A stretch of 64,000 nucleotides of DNA from Magnetococcales bacterium. GTDB lineage: Bacteria; Pseudomonadota; Magnetococcia; Magnetococcales; DC0425bin3. Of this stretch, positions 56,518 through 64,000 are shown piece by piece (the stretch's first letter is position 1; the number at the start of each line of letters is the position of its first letter). The stretch spans positions 3,752 to 67,751 of the forward strand of contig JADGCJ010000008.1 of the NCBI GenBank assembly GCA_015229045.1, written 5' to 3'. The position numbers and the translations under genes are program-made. The notes below the pieces were generated by a model. That model ran no database searches. It saw nothing but the letters and a program-made list of their open reading frames with translations, and was not told the origin of the DNA.

Positions 56518-57309
56518 TCAGGAAACAACCCAACCTGATGGGGTCTTGGTCAATGTTGCAAAGAGTTGATGGCTGCTGACAGTATAGGAATCGTTGAAAC
56601 GCAATTTTGTCTGTATATCCGACCACTGCACCGTGTTGTCAATCACACTGCCACTGGATGGCCAGGCAGGGGGTGCGTCGCCTGAAACGCCCGACCTGGT
56701 GCTGATGAAGAATTTTGTCGGAGAAGCCAACGTATTGATCAAGGATCCGATTGGATAGGAGTGACCCGGCAACCATGCGGTCGACTGCCAGGTCACGGTG
56801 TTGTCGATGGTGGCCCCGCCGTTGGTCACCCACAAGGGTTCGGAAAGAGTCGTCGAGGTGCCGGCAACGGTACAAACAAATGTCCTGGATGGATCGGCTA
56901 TGCCCTTGACGACGGTCCCTGCAATATAGGCGTGATCTCGTTGCCAGGTGACGGGTGCTGTCGTCAAGGGGAGCCGGATGACTCTGGTGAGACCACGGAT
57001 GTTGCTGGCACTATTGAAATCAAAGGTGAAATAAAGCGTGACTGTCGTCCCGACCGGCGTGGCGTTGTCCTTGAGGTTGCCGTTGAAGAAAAATTGTCTG
57101 CCGACGTAGGGATAGGATACCGTGTTTCCGACATAGGTCTGTGTGGCATCCGTTATTTGCAGGGAGGGAGTCGACGCAATGGCCCTGATATCGCCGGACG
57201 TTACCGATGCGCTGCACGTACCATCGCCGGAATAGGTGCCGATCAGGATGGGTCCGGAAGGTGTTATGGAAACTATTCTACGAAATGGATTACGCAGAGA
57301 GATATTCAT
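56518..57309 (-). CDS. Protein with tandem W/Y-rich repeat modules, unknown
   Basis: 263 residues, no sure signal peptide. Two tandem modules at about residues 130-190 and 190-245 share the pattern W..(D/G)H.Y..G(T/S)......(T/F)F..T..GTS/GVSG..P.W...G..IDNTV.W, which is typical of small beta modules in phage tail or secreted carbohydrate-binding proteins. N-terminal part is beta-rich and unknown. Codon use and isolation between SelO and the por operon hint at acquired DNA. Confidence 0.6.
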   Translation of the reverse strand: MNISLRNPFRRIVSITPSGPILIGTYSGDGTCSASVTSGDIRAIASTPSLQITDATQTYVGNTVSYPYVGRQFFFNGNLKDNATPVGTTVTLYFTFDFNSASNIRGLTRVIRLPLTTAPVTWQRDHAYIAGTVVKGIADPSRTFVCTVAGTSTTLSEPLWVTNGGATIDNTVTWQSTAWLPGHSYPIGSLINTLASPTKFFISTRSGVSGDAPPAWPSSGSVIDNTVQWSDIQTKLRFNDSYTVSSHQLFATLTKTPSGWVVS

Positions 57310-57808
57310 TACGTGTCACTCATGTCAGGCGTGATCGTCTGCCCTTGGCATTTCCCGTTGTTTTGGTTGATCGTGGGCAGCACTCGAAAAATGGAAGATG
57401 TCACAGTCATGCCGGGCAATATGCCTGACAAAAAAAAGGAATGGAGTGTGCAAGGGTTCAGAAGTGTACCGTTATCGACGGGCCGTCAAAATCGGATCCT
57501 CTCCCGGTGAGAGATCAGGACGTTGATTTTGCGGAAATAATTCTGGGAAAATAATGCACTTAATATTTGTGGTTTGAATTAATTGACAAAACGCAGATTT
57601 TCACTTGCCAAGCGATTGTTCGGGGTCCTACCATTTTCGGCGAGGGACGGAACCCAATCCAAACTGCACATTTGGCCAAAAGATCAGGGAAGGAGAGTGT
57701 GAACGTTGTCCTGCACACTCTCTCCCCCGGGGTATCCTCCGAGTTTGGCAGTTTGTCCGTCCCAACCGCGTTTTTTGTAGAGGCCTTGAAGAGGAAAGGG
57801 AAAATAAC
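57310..57808 (+). other. Upstream region of the por operon
   Basis: 499 bases with no gene I trust. Open frames here are short and not supported. TTGACA at 57583-57588 is a possible -35 box, but the expected -10 position reads TGCCAA. GTG 57809 of the first por gene is preceded by GAGGAAAGGGAAA. Confidence 0.45.
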
Positions 57809-58384
57809 GTGTTTCAGATCCGTATTCATGGAAGGGGGGGTCAGGGGGTTGTCTCCGCTGCCGAGATGCTGTCGGTGGCGGCCTTCCTCGAAGGGCGCCA
57901 TGCCCAGGCCTTCCCGAGTTTTGGTTCCGAGCGGATGGGAGCGCCCGTGATTTCCTACTGTCGCATCGACGACAAGGAGATTCGCCTGCGGGAGCCCATC
58001 ATGAAACCGGATGCCATCATCATTCAGGATCCCACCCTGCTGCTCTCCGTGGATGTTTTCTCCGGATGCTCGCCGACCGGGTTCATCCTGATCAATTCCG
58101 GCAGGAGTTACGATGAGTTGGGAATCGCCGACTTCGTAACCAAATTCCCCCCCAACCATATCGGCAAGGTTGACGCCACGGAACTGGCTATCAAGCACGT
58201 CGGTCGCCCGGTACCCAACGCCTCTCTCCTGGGCATCTTTGCTGCCGTCACTGGTCAGATCAAACTGGACTCGGTCATCGCCGCCGTGCGAGAGAAATTC
58301 CCCGGCGCGGTAGGTGAAGCCAACATCGTGGCTGCTCGCGCGGCTTTTGACAAGGCCAAGGCGAACATCGGGGGAGGATCGTAA
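57809..58384 (+). CDS. porG: 2-oxoacid:ferredoxin oxidoreductase, gamma subunit
   Basis: 191 residues: IRIHGRGGQGVVSAAEMLSVAAF at the N-terminus, then SFGSERMGAPVISYCRID, the gamma-domain pattern. GTG 57809 is chosen (VFQIRIHGRGGQG); the frame is open further upstream but that part is not homologous. First gene of the four-gene operon. Confidence 0.9.
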   Translation: MFQIRIHGRGGQGVVSAAEMLSVAAFLEGRHAQAFPSFGSERMGAPVISYCRIDDKEIRLREPIMKPDAIIIQDPTLLLSVDVFSGCSPTGFILINSGRSYDELGIADFVTKFPPNHIGKVDATELAIKHVGRPVPNASLLGIFAAVTGQIKLDSVIAAVREKFPGAVGEANIVAARAAFDKAKANIGGGS

Positions 58385-58386
58385 GC

Positions 58387-59655
58387 ATGCTTAAACAGAT
58401 TGAAGGTTCCCAGGCCGTTGCCGAGGCCATTGCGCTGTGTCGGCCCCAGGTGATCTGTGCCTATCCCATCACGCCGCAAACCCACATTGTCGAGGGTCTG
58501 GCTGCTCTGGTGAAGACCAAACAGCTGCAAGGGTGCGAATTTGTCAACGTCGAGTCCGAGTTTGCCGCCCTCAGCGGTGTGATCGGTTCGTCGGCGGCTG
58601 GTGTGCGCAGCTATACGGCCACTTCCAGTCAGGGGTTGTTGTTCATGGCCGAGGCGGTCTATAACGCCTCCGGTCTCGGGTTGCCCATCGTCATGACCAT
58701 CGGCAACCGCGCCATCGGCGCTCCGATCAACATTTGGAACGACCACTCGGACAGCATGTCCATGCGCGACTCCGGCTGGATCCAAATCTTTGCCGAAACC
58801 AACCAGGAAGCGGTGGATCTGCACATTCTCGCTTTCCGCCTCGCCGAGGAGCTGAGTTGCCCGGTGATGGTGTGCGTCGACGGGTTCATCCTGACCCACG
58901 CCTACGAGCGGGTCGATATCCCCACCCAGGAGCAGGTGGATGCCTTCCTGCCTCCCTACGAGCCTGTCCAGGTGCTTGACACCAAGGAGCCGGTCTCCAT
59001 CGGTGCCATGGTGGGGCCGGATGCCTTCGCCGAGGTCCGCTACCTCGCCCACAACAAACAGATGCGGGCCTTGGATCTCATCCCGGAAATCAGCAACGAT
59101 TTTGAAAAGCATTTCGGGCGCAAGTCCGGTGGTCTTATCCATCACTATCGCACCGAAGGGGCGGAGACCGTGGTCGTGGCCCTCGGTTCCGTCAATGGCA
59201 CCATCAAGGATGTCATCGACGACATGCGCGCCGAGGAGAACACTCCCATCGGTTCCATCAGCATCTGTTCCTTCCGGCCTTTCCCCCTGGCTGCCATCCG
59301 CGAGTCGCTCAAGGATGTCAAGTGCGTCATCGTGGTGGAGAAGAGCTTCGATGTCGGTTTGGGTGGTGTTGTCGATCCCAACATTCGCATGGCGCTGCGT
59401 GGTTTGCGCAAACCTCTCTTTACAGCCATCGCTGGCCTGGGTGGGCGCCCCATCACCAAGAATTCTCTGCGTGCCTTTTTCAAAAAAGCGATGCAGGGGG
59501 AGTTGGATACGCCACACTTCCTGGATCTTGACTGGGCCGTGGTCAATCGTGAACTGGAACGTGGTCGCAAAACCCGTCGTTCCGGCCCTATTGCCGAGAA
59601 TATCCTGCGCGATATCGGTCCGGGGGGACCCCTGGCCGGAGGAGAGTCGTCATGA
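58387..59655 (+). CDS. porA: 2-oxoacid:ferredoxin oxidoreductase, alpha subunit
   Basis: 422 residues. Pyrophosphate/TPP-side domain with CAYPITPQTHIVEGLA, FVNVESEFAALSGVIGSSAAGVRSYTATSSQGLLFM and NIWNDHSDSMSMRDSGWIQIF, then domain II (VVVALGSVNGTIKDVIDDM). The YPITPQT pattern fits pyruvate or 2-ketoglutarate oxidoreductases; the substrate is not settled by sequence. It overlaps porB by four bases. Confidence 0.92.
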   Translation: MLKQIEGSQAVAEAIALCRPQVICAYPITPQTHIVEGLAALVKTKQLQGCEFVNVESEFAALSGVIGSSAAGVRSYTATSSQGLLFMAEAVYNASGLGLPIVMTIGNRAIGAPINIWNDHSDSMSMRDSGWIQIFAETNQEAVDLHILAFRLAEELSCPVMVCVDGFILTHAYERVDIPTQEQVDAFLPPYEPVQVLDTKEPVSIGAMVGPDAFAEVRYLAHNKQMRALDLIPEISNDFEKHFGRKSGGLIHHYRTEGAETVVVALGSVNGTIKDVIDDMRAEENTPIGSISICSFRPFPLAAIRESLKDVKCVIVVEKSFDVGLGGVVDPNIRMALRGLRKPLFTAIAGLGGRPITKNSLRAFFKKAMQGELDTPHFLDLDWAVVNRELERGRKTRRSGPIAENILRDIGPGGPLAGGESS

Positions 59656-60668
59656 CCGATGCGTCGTCTGATCAACCTGTCAAGTTTTACCAAAAGGGTA
59701 CCTACACGGTCAGCAACCGCCTGGTGGATGCCCGTAACCGTCTGGTGCAGTCCAGCATGGACCGCAACAACTCCCTGACCTGTGGTCATCGCGCCTGTCA
59801 GGGATGTGGGGAGGCTCTCGGCGCCCGTTATGCCGTCGATGCCGCCATGCGTGCCAGTAACAACCAACTGATCGCCGTCAATGCCACGGGATGTCTGGAG
59901 GTGTTCACCACGCCCTATCCGGAAACCTCTTGGCAGATTCCCTGGGTCCACTCCCTGTTTGGCAATGCCCCTGCCGTGGCCTCCGGAGTTGCTGCTGCCC
60001 TGCGTGTCAAGGGCGACAAGCGCATCCGCGTTCTCGCCCAGGGCGGCGATGGCGGCACCACGGATATCGGTTTTGGTTGCCTCTCGGGCATGTTCGAACG
60101 CAACGACGATGTTCTTTACATCTGCTACGATAACCAGGGCTACATGAACACGGGTGTGCAGCGTTCCAGTGCCACCCCGCCCGCTGCCCGCACCGCGACC
60201 ACCCCGGCAGTCGGTGATGAGCCGGGTAACGTCTTTGGCACCGGCAAGGATGTTCCCAGAATTGCCATGGCACATCGCATTCCCTACGTTGCCACGGCCA
60301 GTGTCGCCAACCTGAAGGATCTTGAATATAAAGTGTTCAAGGCCATGGGTATCCACGGCGCACGCTACATCCATATCTCCGTTCCCTGTCCGCTGGGCTG
60401 GGGGAGTTCCCCGCAAGATACGGTCCGTGTTGCCCGTATGGCCGTGGAGTGCGGTCTCTACCCCCTCTACGAAGCCGAGTTTGGCGAAGTGACCCATGTC
60501 CATAAAATTCGTCGGCGCGTTCCGGTACAGGAGTATCTGACCCTGCAGAAACGGTTTGCCCACCTCTTCAAGAAAGACAAACCCGATACCAAACGCATCA
60601 AGGCCATCCAAGACATGGCTGACGCCAACATCAAACGCTTCAACCTCCTCGGGGAGGCCGGCTCATGA
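59652..60668 (+). CDS. porB: 2-oxoacid:ferredoxin oxidoreductase, beta subunit
   Basis: 338 residues. Cluster/TPP motifs: TCGHRACQGCGEALGARY, then GGDGGTTDIGFGCLSGMFERNDDVLYICYDNQGYMNTGVQRSSATP (TPP GDG...N), then CPLGWGSSP. The NTGVQRSSATP stretch is pyruvate-enzyme-like. Overlaps the next gene by ATGA. Confidence 0.92.
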   Translation: MTDASSDQPVKFYQKGTYTVSNRLVDARNRLVQSSMDRNNSLTCGHRACQGCGEALGARYAVDAAMRASNNQLIAVNATGCLEVFTTPYPETSWQIPWVHSLFGNAPAVASGVAAALRVKGDKRIRVLAQGGDGGTTDIGFGCLSGMFERNDDVLYICYDNQGYMNTGVQRSSATPPAARTATTPAVGDEPGNVFGTGKDVPRIAMAHRIPYVATASVANLKDLEYKVFKAMGIHGARYIHISVPCPLGWGSSPQDTVRVARMAVECGLYPLYEAEFGEVTHVHKIRRRVPVQEYLTLQKRFAHLFKKDKPDTKRIKAIQDMADANIKRFNLLGEAGS

Positions 60669-62296
60669 CCATGATCAAACCTTTTGCCATCACGCTCGAT
60701 CCAGGTTCCAGCCTGTCGAACCATACCGGCTCCTGGCGGACCTTCCGTCCTGTTTATCTGGACCGGATGCCTCCTTGCAACGACACCTGCCCGGCAGGCG
60801 AAAACATACAAAAATGGCTCTTCCATGCCGAAGAGGGGGATTATCACTCGGCCTGGCTGGAGATCATGCGCAACAATCCCCTGCCAGCCATCATGGGTCG
60901 GGCTTGTTACCATACGTGTGAAAATGTCTGTAACCGTGGTCACCTCGATGAAACTGTCGGTATTCATGCCGTCGAACGCTTTCTGGGTGACCTCGCGATC
61001 GAAAAAGGCTGGATCGTCCGCCTGGAGAGCCAGCCAACGGGCAAGAAAGTCCTGGTCGTCGGTTCCGGTCCTGGTGGTCTCTCGGCGGCTTATCACCTGA
61101 CGCTTCTCGGTCACAAGGTTGTCATTCATGACGCCGCTCCCAAGGCCGGGGGCCTGATGCGGTATGGCATCCCGCGCTACCGCCTGCCGACATCGGTCAT
61201 CGATGCCGAGGTCTCGCGCATCGAGGCCATGGGTGTGCGCATCATGCTCAACTCGCCGATTCAGGATCTGGACGCCGCCATGCAGGATGGCGGGTTCGAT
61301 GCCGCCTATATCGGCGTCGGTGCGCAGTTGCCAAAGACCCAGAAACTGAACACCGATGGCTCCATCAAGGCCTTGTATGCCATCGATGTTTTGCGCCAGA
61401 TCGAGGTGGGTGACAACATTCCTGACATGGGCAAGCGGGTCGTCGTCATCGGTGGCGGCAACGTGGCCATCGACGCGGCGCGTTCCGCCATTCGTCTCGG
61501 GGCGCAGGTCACCATTGCCTATCGTCGCACCAGAGAGCGCATGCCTGCGCACGACTTCGAGATCAGGGAAGCCCTCGAAGAGGGCGTCAAGTTGGAGTGC
61601 CTGCGCCGGGTCAGCGAGGTCAAGGAGGGGTTTGTCATCCTCGACAAAATGGTCCTCGACGACACCGGCTGGCCACAACCGACCGGCCAGATGGAGTACC
61701 TGGAAGCCGACTCCATCGTTCTTGCCCTGGGCCAGGATGTCCAGGCGCCATTTTTGCAGAATGTCCAGGGTCTCAAGTTTAACGAAGGCAACCTCATCGT
61801 CGATGAACACATGATGACCGGGCGTCCCGGTGTTTTTGCCGGTGGCGACATGGTGCCTTCCAACCGCACCATGACCACGGCCGTGGGGCATGGCAAAAAG
61901 GCAGCCCGCAACATCGATGCCTTCCTGCGCGGTGTCCAATATGCTCCGCCCAAGAAGCATGAAATTGCCACCTTTGAAAACATGAATCCCTGGTACTACG
62001 ACGACGCACCCAAGACCGTCCAGCCTACCTTGGATTTGATTCGCAGGCAGTCCGGTTTTGAGGAGGTTTTGGGCAATCTGGATGAAAGCAATGCCCTGTT
62101 CGAGGCGCGTCGTTGTCTCTCCTGTGGCAACTGCTTCGAGTGCGACAACTGCTACAGTGTCTGTCCGGACAACTCCATCAACAAGCTTGGACCCGGTCGA
62201 CGCTTCGAGTTCAAGTATGATTATTGCAAAGGGTGTGGCTTGTGTGTCCGCGAGTGTCCTTGCGGAGCCATCAAGATTCAACTGGAAAACATCTGA
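60665..62296 (+). CDS. POR delta subunit fused to a GltD-like FAD/NAD(P) oxidoreductase
   Basis: 543 residues. N-terminal CNDTCPAGENIQKWL and ACYHTCENVCNRG cysteine motifs, FAD loop VLVVGSGPGGLSAAYHL (about 130), second Rossmann loop VVVIGGGNVAIDAARSA (about 260), GGDMVPSNRTMTTAVGHGKKAA, then a C-terminal 2[4Fe-4S] ferredoxin (CLSCGNCFECDNCYSVCP and CKGCGLCVRECPCGA). It replaces the small PorD ferredoxin and could pass electrons between NAD(P)H and the oxidoreductase, letting pyruvate or 2-oxoglutarate synthesis run reductively. Confidence 0.88.
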   Translation: MTMIKPFAITLDPGSSLSNHTGSWRTFRPVYLDRMPPCNDTCPAGENIQKWLFHAEEGDYHSAWLEIMRNNPLPAIMGRACYHTCENVCNRGHLDETVGIHAVERFLGDLAIEKGWIVRLESQPTGKKVLVVGSGPGGLSAAYHLTLLGHKVVIHDAAPKAGGLMRYGIPRYRLPTSVIDAEVSRIEAMGVRIMLNSPIQDLDAAMQDGGFDAAYIGVGAQLPKTQKLNTDGSIKALYAIDVLRQIEVGDNIPDMGKRVVVIGGGNVAIDAARSAIRLGAQVTIAYRRTRERMPAHDFEIREALEEGVKLECLRRVSEVKEGFVILDKMVLDDTGWPQPTGQMEYLEADSIVLALGQDVQAPFLQNVQGLKFNEGNLIVDEHMMTGRPGVFAGGDMVPSNRTMTTAVGHGKKAARNIDAFLRGVQYAPPKKHEIATFENMNPWYYDDAPKTVQPTLDLIRRQSGFEEVLGNLDESNALFEARRCLSCGNCFECDNCYSVCPDNSINKLGPGRRFEFKYDYCKGCGLCVRECPCGAIKIQLENI

Positions 62297-62334
62297 CGAC
62301 CTGATGCCTTGTCTGTAAGGCGAGAGCTACAAAG

Positions 62335-62377
62335 CGAGGGGAGGGACGGTCTCAGGTTCCTCCCCTCGTCTGTTTTT
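62335..62377 (+). terminator. Terminator of the por operon
   Basis: CGAGGGGAGG (62335-62344) pairs perfectly with CCTCCCCTCG (62359-62368), followed by TCTGTTTTTG; 39 bases after the operon's last stop. Confidence 0.92.
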
Positions 62378-62426
62378 GTGTCTCCTGGCAGCCGCCGAAC
62401 GATCGGAAAGGGTGAGGGGGGAGCGT

Positions 62427-63854
62427 TCAGGGGTGGGTTTTGCGTTTCGTGCGGAGTTTTTTTCGATAGATGGTGGAAGGATTGATCTCCAGTCGCGAGG
62501 CAGCCTGGGGTATGTTGCCTTTGCACAACTGGATGGCCCTGTCGATGGCCTCCATCTCGATCTGCCAAAGGGGGCGGATGGTCTCGGGGCCTTCTGTGGT
62601 GGGGGTGTCGTGTCCGAAGATCCGCTCCGCCGCACCTTCCAGTGTTGGCCGCTCTGCATACAAACGGGGTTGGGTGGGCAGAGTATTCATTTCGGGTGGA
62701 AACATGGCCGGGACGACCACGTCGCCGCCGTGCAAAACCACACTGCGCCGGATGGTGTTTTGCAACTGGCGTACATTGCCCGGCCATGAGTGTGCGAGGA
62801 GAAGGTGTTCTGCTTCGGGTGAAAATGCCCTGAATTTTTTCCCCTCTTCCTGCGAGAACATCTCCAGCAGCCTGTTGGCGATCAGGAGCACATCCTGACC
62901 ACGTTCCCGCAGCGGAGGCAGATGGACAGGAATGACATTCAGGCGGAAAAACAAATCCTCCCGAAAGCGTCCCTTCTGTACCTCCTGCCAGGGATCCTTG
63001 TTGGTCGCGCAGATGAAACGTATATCGACAACCTCCTGCCGGTTGCTGCCGACCTTCTGGAAGGTTCCGGTCTGGATGAAACGGAGCAGTTTGCTCTGCA
63101 ACTCAAGGTTCAGCTCGCATATTTCGTCCAGAAAGAGGGAACCTTCATGGGCGCGCGTCGCGGCTCCTTCGCGGTCGCCGATGGCGCCGCTGAAGGCTCC
63201 GCGTACATGACCAAAAATTTCGCTCTCCATCAGGTCGTGGGGAATGGCGGCGCAGTTGATCGTGACGAGAGGTTTGTCGCGCCGCGGACTTTGCCGATGG
63301 ATGGCCTCGGCACAAATCTCCTTGCCGCTGCCAGACTCGCCAGTGATAAAAACCGTCGCCCGGCTTGGAGCTGCACTCTCGATGATGCGGTAGATGCCTT
63401 GCATCACGGTCGAGGAACCGATGAACCCCTGAAAATTTTGCCGGTCGAAGTCTCTCCGGTAAGCGTGTACCAGGCCGGAGAGTCGACGATGTTCCAGGGT
63501 GTTTTTCAGGGTGACCAGGAGCCTGTTGGCCGAGAAAGGCTTTTCGAGGTAATCGCTGGCACCCAGGCGCAGGCTCTCTACGGCTGAGTCGACAGAACCA
63601 TAACCTGTAATAATAACCACCGATACCGGCAGAGAGTTTTGATGGATGTGTCTGAGGATCTCCATGCCGTTGCCATCGGGAAGCTTGAGATCGAGGAGCA
63701 GGAGATCCGGCAGGGAAGAGCCAAGGATTTGCATGGCTTCCTTGCCTGTCTTGGCATGTCCGACCTGCCAAGGCTCGGCGTACATGTACTCCTTGTAGAC
63801 CATGGCCATGGATTCGCTGTCTTCAACCAGGAGTATGGTCTGCTTTGTTTTCAT
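62427..63854 (-). CDS. Sigma-54-dependent response regulator, NtrC type
   Basis: 475 residues: receiver domain (VEDSE acidic pocket, phospho-acceptor D in LLLLDLKLPDG at about 55, ITGYG Thr, EKPF Lys), AAA+ domain with Walker A GESGSGKE, sigma-54 loop GAFSGA (a Ser in place of the usual Thr) and LFLDEIC, and a Fis-type C-terminal helix-turn-helix IPQAASRLEINPSTIYRKK. The cognate kinase is not in the window. Convergent with the por operon. Confidence 0.95.
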   Translation of the reverse strand: MKTKQTILLVEDSESMAMVYKEYMYAEPWQVGHAKTGKEAMQILGSSLPDLLLLDLKLPDGNGMEILRHIHQNSLPVSVVIITGYGSVDSAVESLRLGASDYLEKPFSANRLLVTLKNTLEHRRLSGLVHAYRRDFDRQNFQGFIGSSTVMQGIYRIIESAAPSRATVFITGESGSGKEICAEAIHRQSPRRDKPLVTINCAAIPHDLMESEIFGHVRGAFSGAIGDREGAATRAHEGSLFLDEICELNLELQSKLLRFIQTGTFQKVGSNRQEVVDIRFICATNKDPWQEVQKGRFREDLFFRLNVIPVHLPPLRERGQDVLLIANRLLEMFSQEEGKKFRAFSPEAEHLLLAHSWPGNVRQLQNTIRRSVVLHGGDVVVPAMFPPEMNTLPTQPRLYAERPTLEGAAERIFGHDTPTTEGPETIRPLWQIEMEAIDRAIQLCKGNIPQAASRLEINPSTIYRKKLRTKRKTHP

Positions 63855-63922
63855 ATTTCACTTGCAAGTATGGCAATTTTTCCTTTTCTCCGTGCCCCAT
63901 CATGCCATAAATCCAGCCAATT

Positions 63923-63939
63923 TGTTACAAAAAATGTAA
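63923..63939. promoter_or_regulatory. Palindrome upstream of the response regulator
   Basis: GTTACA and TGTAAC around AAAAA lie about 70 bases before the sigma-54 regulator start, in the gap that runs off the window. Operator-like; the binding protein is unknown. Confidence 0.35.
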
Positions 63940-64000
63940 CTGCCCCAGGGCAATCGCATTGGAGATTTTCGAGGACCATGAATAGTGATTCGGGGACCTG

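Overview
The window reads as chromosome of a GC-rich, Gram-negative, microaerobic proteobacterium. Evidence: an hrcA-grpE-dnaK-dnaJ heat-shock operon, a complete high-affinity cbb3 oxidase cluster, PilZ (c-di-GMP) proteins, a lipoprotein/inner-membrane envelope pair, and a four-subunit 2-oxoacid:ferredoxin oxidoreductase of the type used by anaerobes and by reverse-TCA autotrophs. The combination would suit a Magnetococcales-like lineage, but that is a guess; no magnetosome or rRNA gene is present.

Layout. 0-13.7 kb: housekeeping block (3' part of asd, hrcA, grpE, dnaK, dnaJ, dapB, small acidic protein, CBS protein, PEP-mutase/isocitrate-lyase family enzyme), then on the minus strand two PilZ proteins, mtnA and prmA. 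13.7-14.7 kb: tRNA-Phe, a decayed tyrosine integrase and a truncated IS630-type transposase. 14.7-23.1 kb: one very large CRISPR array, 111 identical 37-bp repeats and 110 spacers. 23.1-34.8 kb: leader and a minus-strand type III-A operon (a CARF-like/wHTH protein, cas10, csm2, csm3, csm4, csm5, cas6, csx16, csx1, cas1, cas2). 35-37.7 kb: modABC. 37.8-46.3 kb: cbb3 oxidase genes (ccoQ-like, ccoH, ccoG | ccoN, ccoO, ccoP | ccoS, ccoI). 46.4-57.3 kb: ferritin-like protein, a VWA lipoprotein plus a 1072-residue membrane-anchored partner, methyltransferase, family-9 glycosyltransferase, SelO, a secreted-type repeat protein. 57.8-64 kb: por/kor operon and a sigma-54 response regulator.

The outstanding signal is inside the CRISPR array. 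Read on the plus strand, the spacers are overwhelmingly protein-coding sense sequence, and about forty of the 110 fall into families that encode the same peptides with synonymous codon changes. Fourteen spacers tile one roughly 55-residue C-terminal stretch of a single unknown viral protein, eleven tile a second protein, and others recur on the same start codons. The array is predicted to be transcribed from the minus strand (repeat end ATTGAGAC as crRNA handle; leader and cas1-cas2 at the right end), so crRNAs would be antisense to these messages, as expected for RNA targeting by type III-A. Independent spacers often start or stop at the same nucleotide of homologous genes, and an unexpected fraction contain perfect 6-9 bp hairpins, often at the leader-side edge of the spacer. 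This suggests structure-guided, site-recurrent spacer capture from a long-pursued virus family.

The effector operon fits this job: Cas10 has HD and GGDD motifs (cyclic oligoadenylate synthesis), Csx1 has a CARF-type DxTHG motif and a HEPN RxxxxH motif, Csx16 is a proposed ring-nuclease family, and the first gene looks like a CARF-like domain fused to a winged helix. The locus sits between a tRNA-Phe/integrase remnant and another transposase remnant, which suggests an island.
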